DNA of 16,702 bases from Candidatus Bathyarchaeota archaeon (GTDB lineage: Archaea; Thermoproteota; Bathyarchaeia; Bathyarchaeales; DTEX01), in NCBI GenBank assembly GCA_003601695.1, contig PIYH01000037.1, positions 1-16,702 on the forward strand. The letters are read 5' to 3'. The notes under the pieces were generated by a model, which saw only the letters and a list, made by a program, of their open reading frames with translations, was not told the DNA's origin and searched no databases. Below are positions 7,627-14,191 of the stretch, piece by piece. A program made the translations under genes and the position numbers. Each line of letters starts with the position of its first letter. Within the stretch, counting starts at the first letter, position 1.

Positions 7627-9156
7627 ATGAAAGGGAGATATATACTTACAATAGAGATAGGAACTACAGCTTGCAAAGTAATCATTTTTGATGATCTCGG
7701 CAGGAAGATAGTGGCTTATAGCAAGGAACATCCCACCTTCACCCCTCGTGTAGGATGGGCCGAACAGGATCCGAGAGATTGGGAGAGTTCAGTAGTCGAA
7801 GGAGTCAGAAGCGTACTTGGGACGAAGAGAGTTAGTGCAAGTGAAATAAGTGTAGTAAGTATTACTGGTCAAATGCATTCAGCCGTTCCCGTTGATAAGA
7901 CTTCAAAGCCGCTCTTACGCTGCATTATTCTAACTGACAGAAGAAGTTCTAAGCAGTGCGAAGCCGTAAGCAGTGAGATTTCTCCCAGTGAGATCTATCG
8001 CATAACCGGAAACAGGCTTGACCCCTACATCACCGCCCCCAAGCTACTGTGGATAAAGGATAACCAGCCTAAAGTTTTTGAGAAAACCTACAAGTTTCTC
8101 CCTCCAAAGGACTTTATAAGGCTGAGGCTGACAGACGTTTTTGCCACAGAACCAATTGATGCTTCAGGGTCTCTCCTCTACAACATCAGAACCGGTGAAT
8201 GGTCTACCGAGCTTCTGAAAGTCTTTCGAATACCAGAGGAAAAAATGCCCGAGATACACGAGCCAACAGAAGTCATAGGTGAGATCACTGAGGAGGCGGC
8301 TCAGAAAACACATCTAGAGAAGGGCACGCCAGTAGTTGTTGGAGGCGCTGATGATATCGATATATTAGGCACGGGTGCGATACAAACCGGGTTGGCTAGT
8401 GGTCACCTTGGATCTTCCGGGGAGATCGCTGTTTGCGTCGATAACCCGATCTTCGATCCGTTAGGTAGAGTGGAATGTTACCCTCACGTGATTAAATCCT
8501 TATGGGTTGTGGGTGGACCCACCTCGAATGCAGGCACAGCGTTAAGATGGCTCAAGGATAACTTCGCGAAAGACCTGGCCGATAGATCTAGGAGAGAAGG
8601 CATCAGCGTCTATGAGATTCTTGACGATGAGGCGGTAGCTTCTGAGCCTGGTTCAAGAGGGTTGATCTTTTTACCATATTTAACTGGAGAGAGATGCCCC
8701 ATTTGGGATCCTGATGCGAGGGGAGTTCTCTTCGGGCTAACCCTAACGCATAGCAGGAAAGAAGTAGTCCGAGCGGTGATGGAAGGAGTTGCCTACAGCT
8801 TGAGAGATGTCACGGAAACCATTGAAGGATTGGGCGTGAAGATCGAAGAGATTAGGTTTGCTGACAGGGCGGCGAAAAGTCGCGTTTGGAGACAAATAAT
8901 AGCGGATGTCATCGGCAAATCAGTACTCTTCACGAATGTTGAGGAATCAGCCTCTTTGGGAACAATGATTCTTGGAGCCGTTGGCATTGGTCTCTACAAA
9001 ACCGTAACGGAGGCTTGTCGAAAAACTGTCAAGATTGTGGAAACACAGAATCCTTATGACAAGAATCACGAAACATATTCCAAATTATACTCCCTGTACA
9101 AAATGCTCTACCAAAACTTGTATTCTGAATTCAAGGCACTCCAAAATATTAAGTAA
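7627..9156 (+). CDS. FGGY-family carbohydrate kinase (xylulokinase-like)
   Basis: ATP-dependent sugar or polyol kinase of the FGGY family, 509 aa, the usual length. The N-terminal actin-like domain opens with TIEIGTTACK; the first acidic residue is Glu10 where most members have Asp. GQMH at residues 81-84 is typical of xylulokinase-like members. The catalytic base is probably Asp242 in VGGADD (GGGD in most relatives). Nucleotide-domain motifs follow: GPTSNAGTALRWL, then a stretch from GVLFGL to EVVRAVME that fits the second FGGY signature. It lies 42 bases after the SHMT-like gene, which suggests one operon, though the upstream Shine-Dalgarno (GGTTTGAG) is weak. The substrate is unknown; D-xylulose, L-ribulose, erythritol or another polyol are possible. 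No pentose-pathway gene lies nearby, so calling it xylB would be unsafe. Confidence 0.85.
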   Translation: MKGRYILTIEIGTTACKVIIFDDLGRKIVAYSKEHPTFTPRVGWAEQDPRDWESSVVEGVRSVLGTKRVSASEISVVSITGQMHSAVPVDKTSKPLLRCIILTDRRSSKQCEAVSSEISPSEIYRITGNRLDPYITAPKLLWIKDNQPKVFEKTYKFLPPKDFIRLRLTDVFATEPIDASGSLLYNIRTGEWSTELLKVFRIPEEKMPEIHEPTEVIGEITEEAAQKTHLEKGTPVVVGGADDIDILGTGAIQTGLASGHLGSSGEIAVCVDNPIFDPLGRVECYPHVIKSLWVVGGPTSNAGTALRWLKDNFAKDLADRSRREGISVYEILDDEAVASEPGSRGLIFLPYLTGERCPIWDPDARGVLFGLTLTHSRKEVVRAVMEGVAYSLRDVTETIEGLGVKIEEIRFADRAAKSRVWRQIIADVIGKSVLFTNVEESASLGTMILGAVGIGLYKTVTEACRKTVKIVETQNPYDKNHETYSKLYSLYKMLYQNLYSEFKALQNIK

Positions 9157-9174
9157 CTAACACATTACGCTCTG

Positions 9175-9611
9175 ATGAAATTGTTTGATTTACTAAAACT
9201 AAAAAATCCAACTGAATTTTTGAGCGTTAGAGATGAGATTGGAAATTCACTTTCAAATTTCTTTTTAGGAATTACGATAATTCTCTCCATCATTACACTG
9301 ATTGTAAATTATTTTGGGTTAAGAGTGCAGACTTCTCATCAGCATACCGAGCCCAAACTTTAGCTTATAGACTTCTGGAAGACACCCTATTGGCTCATTA
9401 TGGAATTTTTGCATGTCTCATTGAGGGATTTTTAATTATAGGGTTCGCCGTTGTCATATTATTATTCACAACAAAATTTTTACACCTAATTTTTCAGACT
9501 GATGGGAGGCAAAGGATCTACCTTAAATGCTTGGAAGGACTGTATGCCGCGAAGTTGATCCTTGCATATTTGATGGATTCTCACTATGCATGTCACTATT
9601 TACAACTTTAA
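9175..9611 (+). pseudogene. Small membrane protein, apparently split by a frameshift
   Basis: Two overlapping plus-strand frames look like halves of one membrane protein. The first starts with ATG at 9175 and gives 62 residues, with a hydrophobic segment FFLGITIILSIITLIVNYFG at about residues 29-48, then a short polar tail to a stop at 9361. The second frame is open from 9237 to 9611 and beyond the overlap reads SAYRAQTLAYRLLEDTLLAH, then a long hydrophobic helix around FLIIGFAVVILLF and a third weaker one near GLYAAKLILAYLM. A single-base change between about 9315 and 9345 would join them into a protein of roughly 140 residues with two or three membrane helices. No family is recognised. It could be a real decayed gene, a sequencing error or two separate small proteins (second starting TTG at 9390). 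Confidence 0.42.
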
Positions 9612-9926
9612 CCTTTGTACAGAATCCACATATTATGTTTGTCATGGCGCCGTAGTGTTTTAGGCGTTTTCTGCTTACCTGTGAGCTCTTCTGCTTTAAC
9701 GCCTCTCTTGCCTCTTCCGGGACTTTGCCTCTTAAACGGCACATCAACATTTAGATGTGGATGGTCTTTCTGAATTCCGTCGTAGCATTGATCCGTCTCC
9801 AATCATACGCAATTAGGTAAGATGAGATGACACCACTTGAACAAGACGTAGTCATATCTACTTCCTAACCCTTATAGGTTGCTTATGTATTACAAACCTT
9901 ATTTATCCTTAGGAGAAAGCGTATCT
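9612..9926. other. Region without a confident gene
   Basis: Nothing firm is seen between the split membrane protein and the JAMM gene. On the minus strand a frame from 9750 to 9523 reads MLMCRLRGKVPEEAREALKQ followed by a basic stretch and NIICGFC. It looks somewhat protein-like, but overlaps the membrane protein, has no clear ribosome binding site and matches no family I know. Another minus frame overlaps it. The region may hold a gene remnant. CTTATAGG at 9871-9878 is a possible promoter element for the next gene. Confidence 0.4.
9871..9878 (+). promoter_or_regulatory. Possible TATA box of the JAMM gene
   Basis: CTTATAGG would place transcription start near 9900, leaving a leader of about 25 bases that carries AGGAG (9911-9915) before ATG at 9927. 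The fit with the chosen start is the main support; the box itself is short. Confidence 0.3.
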
Positions 9927-10310
9927 ATGAGAGACGTGTATATTAAGGAATCCGTGATTCGAAGCGTCCTTGAATATGCATCAGCGTGCCATCCGAGGGA
10001 GGGTATTCTTCTCTTAAGAGGGAAAGTGGATAAGAGGGGAATATGGATTGAAGAGGTTGAGCTACCTCCTCTCTCAATTCACGGAGTTGGCTTCTCGAGT
10101 TTTCGGGCGGATATGCTTCCGATAGATCTATCTATTGTTGGAACAGCGCATTCACATCCTTCGGGAGTATTAAAACCCTCCGTAATGGATCTTAATAGGT
10201 TTTATGGAAGAGTGATGGCTATTGTGGCTTATCCTTACAGGATGAGTGTGGACTTTGCCATTTTTGACGGTGAAGGAAAACGAATTAGATATAAAATCAT
10301 AGGCGACTAG
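9927..10310 (+). CDS. Free-standing JAMM (JAB1/MPN/Mov34) zinc metalloprotein
   Basis: Small (127 aa) metal-dependent isopeptidase-type protein. The full JAMM signature is visible: Glu25 in PREGILLL, then His75 and His77 in AHSHPSG, Ser85 and Asp88 in KPSVMD, matching HxHPx(6)SxxD exactly. Archaeal relatives remove small ubiquitin-like modifiers (SAMPs) from proteins or act on the C-terminus of sulfur-carrier proteins; which of these applies is not shown here. I chose ATG 9927 because AGGAG lies 11 bases upstream and the family starts just there; ATG 9885 or TTG 9881 would add about 14-17 residues. No ubiquitin-like, E1 or sulfur-carrier gene is adjacent, so the partner is unknown. The next gene, a nuclease, begins 143 bases later on the same strand with its own AT-rich upstream region. 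Confidence 0.87.
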   Translation: MRDVYIKESVIRSVLEYASACHPREGILLLRGKVDKRGIWIEEVELPPLSIHGVGFSSFRADMLPIDLSIVGTAHSHPSGVLKPSVMDLNRFYGRVMAIVAYPYRMSVDFAIFDGEGKRIRYKIIGD

Positions 10311-10453
10311 TTGCCTACATCCTCTTCCTTGAGAGCATTCAGTCGGGAAATATTTAAAATAGCATTCTTCGGCTTTCTTGGATACAAAAGCATAAACATT
10401 TGACATGAAACCTTTTAGAACAATAATGTTACTAATTTATTTAATGGATCACC

Positions 10454-11131
10454 ATGATTAATGAACGCGAGATTTTAATTTCAATTCTGAATTTGACTAG
10501 GAATGGATCTGCGGATGTTAAGGAAATAATCCGAGAGACAAAGATCCCATCCGAGATTGTCTGTCAAGTTTTGGATCGAAATAGGCGGAGTGGGTTAATT
10601 CGCATTAGTGGATCTAGGATAAAGGTAAATTCAGAGCAGCGTATAAGAATAGCTGTCAAAGTATTGGATCTTGGGGCAGATATAGAGCGAATTTGCAAAT
10701 ATCTTGGATGGGAAGAATTTGAGAATATCTCATCACTTGCGTTTGAAGTGAATGGTTTTATAGTCAAAAAGCATTTTCGTTTCAGTTTCGATGAGGGGAG
10801 ATATGAGATCGATCTTCTTGCCTTGAAGAAACCCTTCGTGATATGCGCAGATTGCAAACAGTGGCGTCGAGGATGGATGGGAATTCCAAGCAGAAAAGCC
10901 GCTGAGAAACAGATTCAAAACTTGAAGAACTCGCTGAGTATGTTAAAAAAGATAGGTATTGAAAAGTGGAGCACTGCGTGCTTTATTCCCTTGATCATCT
11001 CGCTTTTTCCGTCAGATTCAGCATTCTACAGAAACGTTCCAATAGTGCCTATAATTCAGCTCAGAAGCTTCATACAAGATATGCCTGCCTATGTGGATAA
11101 GTTTAAACATTACTGGATATCGATTAGATGA
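10454..11131 (+). CDS. Winged-helix plus PD-(D/E)xK nuclease-like protein
   Basis: A 225-residue protein of two parts. Residues about 1-70 form a helix-turn-helix or winged-helix domain (EREILISILNLTRNG, then KIPSEIVCQVLDRNRRSGLI), suggesting DNA binding. Residues about 85-215 look like a restriction-endonuclease-like fold: Asp120 in YEIDLLAL followed by Asp133-x-Lys135 in VICADCKQW, the D...(D/E)xK pattern of PD-(D/E)xK nucleases, with a possible early Glu at 87-90. Family members include archaeal homing, repair and Mrr-like restriction enzymes; this one cannot be placed further by eye. The ATG at 10454 has GGATCA about 3 bases upstream, a weak binding site. No methyltransferase is nearby, so a classical restriction-modification role is unlikely. 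A nucleic-acid cutting role is inferred from motifs only. Confidence 0.72.
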   Translation: MINEREILISILNLTRNGSADVKEIIRETKIPSEIVCQVLDRNRRSGLIRISGSRIKVNSEQRIRIAVKVLDLGADIERICKYLGWEEFENISSLAFEVNGFIVKKHFRFSFDEGRYEIDLLALKKPFVICADCKQWRRGWMGIPSRKAAEKQIQNLKNSLSMLKKIGIEKWSTACFIPLIISLFPSDSAFYRNVPIVPIIQLRSFIQDMPAYVDKFKHYWISIR

Positions 11132-11375
11132 TCGTTCTTTGTGCCTTCAGTATGGATAATTAATAAGTCCCAAAAGAAGGTGCAAGAAGTTTTCCCATTC
11201 TTTTTGAATAAGGATAAAATTTCCATCCATAAAAGGGGAGGGAATACAATATCCTGTTAAGGCTCTTGATTAAATCTCCCATTTTGACTCTCACTTCTCA
11301 AGAAATTTTAAAAATATTAGGATGAATCGGGAAGGAATCAACAATACTTGGATATATGCATTCATGATGAAAATC

Positions 11376-11383
11376 TTTATTAA
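11376..11383 (+). promoter_or_regulatory. TATA box of the small winged-helix gene
   Basis: TTTATTAA, preceded by the BRE-like GAAAATC, predicts transcription start at about 11400-11405. The leader would then be about 20 bases and contain the strong AAAGGAGG site at 11407-11414, which fits a start near 11423. Confidence 0.45.
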
Positions 11384-11406
11384 TTTTTAGACAATTCTTT
11401 TATCCG

Positions 11407-11414
11407 AAAGGAGG
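11407..11414 (+). promoter_or_regulatory. Strong Shine-Dalgarno pointing to an ACG start
   Basis: AAAGGAGG is close to a perfect ribosome binding site. Eight bases after it comes ACG at 11423, in frame with the winged-helix protein. The first conventional start in that frame is TTG at 11444, 29 bases after the site, which is too far for normal initiation. Confidence 0.6.
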
Positions 11415-11422
11415 CTTAAAAA

Positions 11423-11716
11423 ACGGTTAAAATTGCGAAAGAATTGATAAGGATAGTAAATTTATCCATGCCATTTCCAGCAAACGTCTTGAAGGCTTAT
11501 GCGAAAATCGGACCGGTCTTCACGAGCGGCGATCTAGCTAGAGAAGCGGAAATTCCCAGATCAACTGCCAAGTACTATGTGAGGAAGATGATTGAGTTAC
11601 ATATGATCTCTAAGGTGCCCTATCGCAAAAAATATCAGAAATACGCAAATGCACACAAGTTCTCTGACTGGCTTCAAGACTTGTTGAGGCTTGCGATAAA
11701 GCCTCTTGAGGAATGA
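11423..11716 (+). CDS. Small winged-helix DNA-binding protein, probable ACG start
   Basis: A 97-residue helix-turn-helix protein. The central part reads as a winged helix: NVLKAYAKIGPVFTSGDLAR, then IPRSTAKYYVRKMIELHMIS as recognition helix and start of the wing, followed by a basic stretch (YRKKYQKYA). This layout is common in ArsR- or MarR-like archaeal regulators. The reading frame extends upstream of the first TTG (11444), with KIAKELIRIVNLS giving a natural N-terminal helix, to ACG at 11423, eight bases behind AAAGGAGG; a stop (TAA) lies at 11417. I therefore start it at 11423, read either as a rare ACG start or as a changed ATG. It ends 18 bases before the Hjc frame, so the two are probably one transcript and it may regulate or assist Hjc. 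No ligand- or metal-binding motif is seen. Confidence 0.72.
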   Translation, partial: TVKIAKELIRIVNLSMPFPANVLKAYAKIGPVFTSGDLAREAEIPRSTAKYYVRKMIELHMISKVPYRKKYQKYANAHKFSDWLQDLLRLAIKPLEE

Positions 11717-11734
11717 TCAAAGTGGTGAAGATGT

Positions 11735-12190
11735 TTGTCGCTTCGAGATTTAGCTCTCTCAAAAGATAGGCGGAAAAGGAGAGGTCGCCGCTTATCGTCC
11801 AAGGAAAGCCGAAGCATGAGAAGGAAGGGATATGATGCTGAAAGAAGCCTTGTTAGAAAACTTAGGTCTCTAGGATTTAGGGCTGTGAGAATCCCAAGTT
11901 CCGCGCCTAGCTCTGAACCACTACCCGATGTCTTCGCAACTATGAACAACGGTATCTTAGCGATCGAGGTTAAGGCTTCAAATGAGGATAGAATATACTT
12001 CAGATCCAGCCAAGTTAGGAAGTTATTCGAGTTTCTCGATATGTTCATTCCATACAAGAGAAAAGCTGCTCTTTTAGCTGGAAAGTTCCCATATAAGTGG
12101 GTGTTTAAGATGGTTGAGGAAGTGGGAGATTACATTATTCGTCGAGATGAGGAGAGCAGCATCCACCTAGAGTATATCTTCAAGGATTGA
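11735..12190 (+). CDS. hjc: Holliday junction resolvase Hjc
   Basis: Archaeal four-way junction endonuclease that resolves recombination intermediates. The nuclease core is complete: Glu36 in YDAERSLV, Asp65 in PLPDVFAT, Glu78 and Lys80 in AIEVKAS, with the 13 and 2 residue spacings seen in Pyrococcus Hjc. The frame from TTG 11735 (GGTGA 6 bases upstream) adds a very basic, Arg/Lys-rich N-terminal extension of 27 residues. An internal ATG at 11816 (AAGGA about 10 bases upstream) would give 124 residues with the catalytic Glu at position 9, exactly the usual family size and position, so it is a strong alternative start. The gene follows the small winged-helix gene closely. It converges on the MFS gene with only 5 bases between stop codons, and its pyrimidine-rich downstream tract lies inside that gene's 3' end. 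Confidence 0.9.
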   Translation: MSLRDLALSKDRRKRRGRRLSSKESRSMRRKGYDAERSLVRKLRSLGFRAVRIPSSAPSSEPLPDVFATMNNGILAIEVKASNEDRIYFRSSQVRKLFEFLDMFIPYKRKAALLAGKFPYKWVFKMVEEVGDYIIRRDEESSIHLEYIFKD

Positions 12191-12195
12191 AGAAA

Positions 12196-13941
12196 TCAAG
12201 AATTCTCTTTCTTCTTTTCTTCCTTTTTCAGTATTGCTATTATCTCTGCCACCTTCTCTGGGGGGACTCTCTCAGTATTGATGGCAACATCGAAGGGCGG
12301 CATCCTTGAAAGATCAGCATGGTAAAGACGCCTCGCGATTCTATCGACTTTTCTGTCCTCATCTTCAAGCTCCTTAAACGCTACGAACTCTGGCTTCTTA
12401 TCCTTCAATGCTCTCCTTCGACTTCTCTCCTCTCTCGAAGCAACTAATAGGACTCTAATAGATTCTTGTTCCTCCTTAGCCGCATAAAGAGCTGACGTTC
12501 CTTCAACTATAACTGGACGCTTTTCACTTCTTAACATCCTGCTTAAACGACGCATATCTATATGAGCCGCATTTACGATCTCGGCCTTCATCGTTCTCTG
12601 AATCAACCGAGCCGTTGAGGTCAGTCCAGCTTCTGATAATCCATAAATTAAGATGTGAGGACCTATTCTCGGAGTCTTTCTTGTTGGAACCAACGTCTCC
12701 GGCACGTATCTCATGAGTATTGGAAAGCGAATTCCGGCATCGATAATTAATGCAAAGAGAAACGGTAATCTCGGATCGATATTCCATAAGATCCCGCCCA
12801 ATAAGCTTGCTGGAACCGAGGCTAGATACCAAACGAAATTAAGCAATGCGCTCCATGTGCTCTGAACCTTCTTTGGCATCACCTCTGATCTTAGAGCCCA
12901 GAATGATGGACCGACTGATGTTCCTCCGGCATCAAGCATCCAGACGAGGATAGGAATGAATGGGGTTATGGAGCTTTTATGGGTTCCTCCAATTATGAAC
13001 ATGATTAAAGCGGCATAACGTAGCGGCCGTACTAAGAGTATGATTTTCTTTCTTCCCTTCCTGTCAGCTATTCTTGCAAGTGGGAGCTGGAAGAATATTC
13101 TGACGATACTATCTGCTGTTGGAAGCAAGCCGATAATTAGCAAAGGAGCCATGCAGACCTCTGCTGCGTATATGGACCAGAATGGAGATAAGAGTTGCCA
13201 GGCGAAGGGGCCTAGTAGGAATAAGATGATCCAAGATGAGGCTTTCCTTTCTCTTGATAGTAGATAAACCTTCTTCATTTGGAGGAACATATCCTTGGCG
13301 GCTTCAGAGATCCCTCTAATTTTTCTTTTCTCTTGTGAAGGATTTGTCTTCAATCTCTTCCATGTGTAGATCCAGACTAGGAATGAAATGAAAAACTGGA
13401 TGAGAAACATTCTTCGTATTTCTTCTAATCCTCCCATCATCTGTATTAGATATGCTGAGAGTGGAGGCGTAATCATATTCACAATACTTGCTGTCACGGT
13501 GAGTGTGGCTACAAATTGGCTTCTTCTATTCTGTTCAATTGATGAAAAGAGAATCGCATTGTAGGCGGGGCTTGAAATAGCTGAGCCTATCGCTCCCAGA
13601 AAATTCACGAGTATGAGGATCTGCCAGTTTGAGGCTAATGCATAGATCATTGGATTAACAAGTGTAAGGGCGGTTCCGAGTAAAAGAACATTCTTTCTGT
13701 CATATCTGTCTCCGATCCATCCTCCAACTAGGATAAAGAGAACAAAGACAGCTGACCATATCGATCCGAATAATCCGAGAACGACAGCGTCCGCACCTAA
13801 GACTTCTTTAGCATAAAGTGTTGCTAACCCTGCTGTAAGTCCTCCGCTAATTGTTAAAAGAGTTCTTCTTACCAGTAGGACGCGAAGGTTTTCTTCATAC
13901 GGCAGCTTTAAGCAAAGAAGATTCTTCACTTTTCTAGTCAT
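12196..13941 (-). CDS. MFS transporter fused to a cytidylate-kinase-like domain
   Basis: Polytopic membrane protein of the major facilitator type (581 aa). Residues about 20-415 carry some ten to twelve hydrophobic helices, with the MFS loop motif GGWIGDRYDRKN after helix 2 and its second-half echo LARIADRKGRKK, separated by a charged central loop. From about residue 420 (DNA below about 12684) a soluble domain follows: PHILIYGLSEAGLTSTA resembles a P-loop but has Leu where Lys is expected. Then come IRVLLVASREERSRR, a basic helix, and PFDVAINTERVPPEKVAEII, the pattern of cytidylate-kinase-like proteins (compare INT plus xxEKA). A transporter-kinase fusion is unusual; it may sense or modify a nucleotide or transported compound, or be inactive. 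I take ATG 13941 over TTG 13947; no strong Shine-Dalgarno is present. Substrate unknown. Confidence 0.83.
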   Translation of the reverse strand: MTRKVKNLLCLKLPYEENLRVLLVRRTLLTISGGLTAGLATLYAKEVLGADAVVLGLFGSIWSAVFVLFILVGGWIGDRYDRKNVLLLGTALTLVNPMIYALASNWQILILVNFLGAIGSAISSPAYNAILFSSIEQNRRSQFVATLTVTASIVNMITPPLSAYLIQMMGGLEEIRRMFLIQFFISFLVWIYTWKRLKTNPSQEKRKIRGISEAAKDMFLQMKKVYLLSRERKASSWIILFLLGPFAWQLLSPFWSIYAAEVCMAPLLIIGLLPTADSIVRIFFQLPLARIADRKGRKKIILLVRPLRYAALIMFIIGGTHKSSITPFIPILVWMLDAGGTSVGPSFWALRSEVMPKKVQSTWSALLNFVWYLASVPASLLGGILWNIDPRLPFLFALIIDAGIRFPILMRYVPETLVPTRKTPRIGPHILIYGLSEAGLTSTARLIQRTMKAEIVNAAHIDMRRLSRMLRSEKRPVIVEGTSALYAAKEEQESIRVLLVASREERSRRRALKDKKPEFVAFKELEDEDRKVDRIARRLYHADLSRMPPFDVAINTERVPPEKVAEIIAILKKEEKKKENS

Positions 13942-13988
13942 CGCCAAATACTTTTTCTCTTTAGAGCCTACTAAATGTCAATAACTTC

Positions 13989-14001
13989 TTAATAAAAGTT
14001 C
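13989..14001 (-). promoter_or_regulatory. Likely promoter of the MFS fusion gene
   Basis: On the minus strand GAACTTTTATTAA is a BRE/TATA-like element about 50 bases before ATG 13941. It predicts a start of transcription near 13965 and a leader of roughly 25 bases. Supported by pattern and position only. Confidence 0.4.
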
Positions 14002-14136
14002 TTCTTGTTCTATCACTTGCTACTTTCAGCTCTTACGTCTATGCTTTTGTATCCACTTCGAAACTGTAGATAATGGCGATAACATATCGAGATCTATCTA
14101 CATAACAAAATAATTTATCTAAGAATATCTTTTTTA

Positions 14137-14162
14137 TGCAACATTACATATATAATGTTGCA
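14137..14162 (+). promoter_or_regulatory. Perfect dyad overlapping the recombinase promoter
   Basis: TGCAACATTA (14137-14146) and its exact complement TAATGTTGCA (14153-14162) flank the six-base spacer CATATA; the arms extend one further pair (A14136, T14163) to 11 bp. The central TACATATATAA doubles as a TATA-like element about 25 bases before the expected transcript start of the recombinase. A repressor bound here would block the promoter. A dyad of this kind could also be the recombinase's own crossover or binding site. The symmetry is seen directly; the function is inferred. Confidence 0.55.
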
Positions 14163-14191
14163 TTTTTAAGCGTCGAGTGGAGGCGCACTTG

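Larger units (their letters stand above)
11132..11422. other. AT-rich gap with an imperfect inverted repeat and a promoter
   Basis: No gene is seen. AAAAGGGGAG (11231-11240) and CTCCCATTTT (11276-11285) form a ten-base inverted repeat with one mismatch around a 35-base spacer. T-rich stretches near 11210 may end the nuclease transcript. The right-hand end holds the promoter and ribosome binding site of the next gene. Confidence 0.45.

Noticed and set aside
7627..9156. Naming the FGGY kinase xylB
   Set aside because: GQMH is xylulokinase-like, but no pentose gene is nearby, and the substrate cannot be read from the sequence.
9523..9750. Minus-strand frame of 75 residues (MLMCRLRGKVPEEA...)
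   Set aside because: Somewhat protein-like, but it overlaps the membrane protein and another minus frame, has no clear ribosome binding site and matches no family I recognise.
11674..12057. Minus-strand frame of 127 residues
   Set aside because: It is antisense to the well-supported hjc gene and has no recognisable domain.
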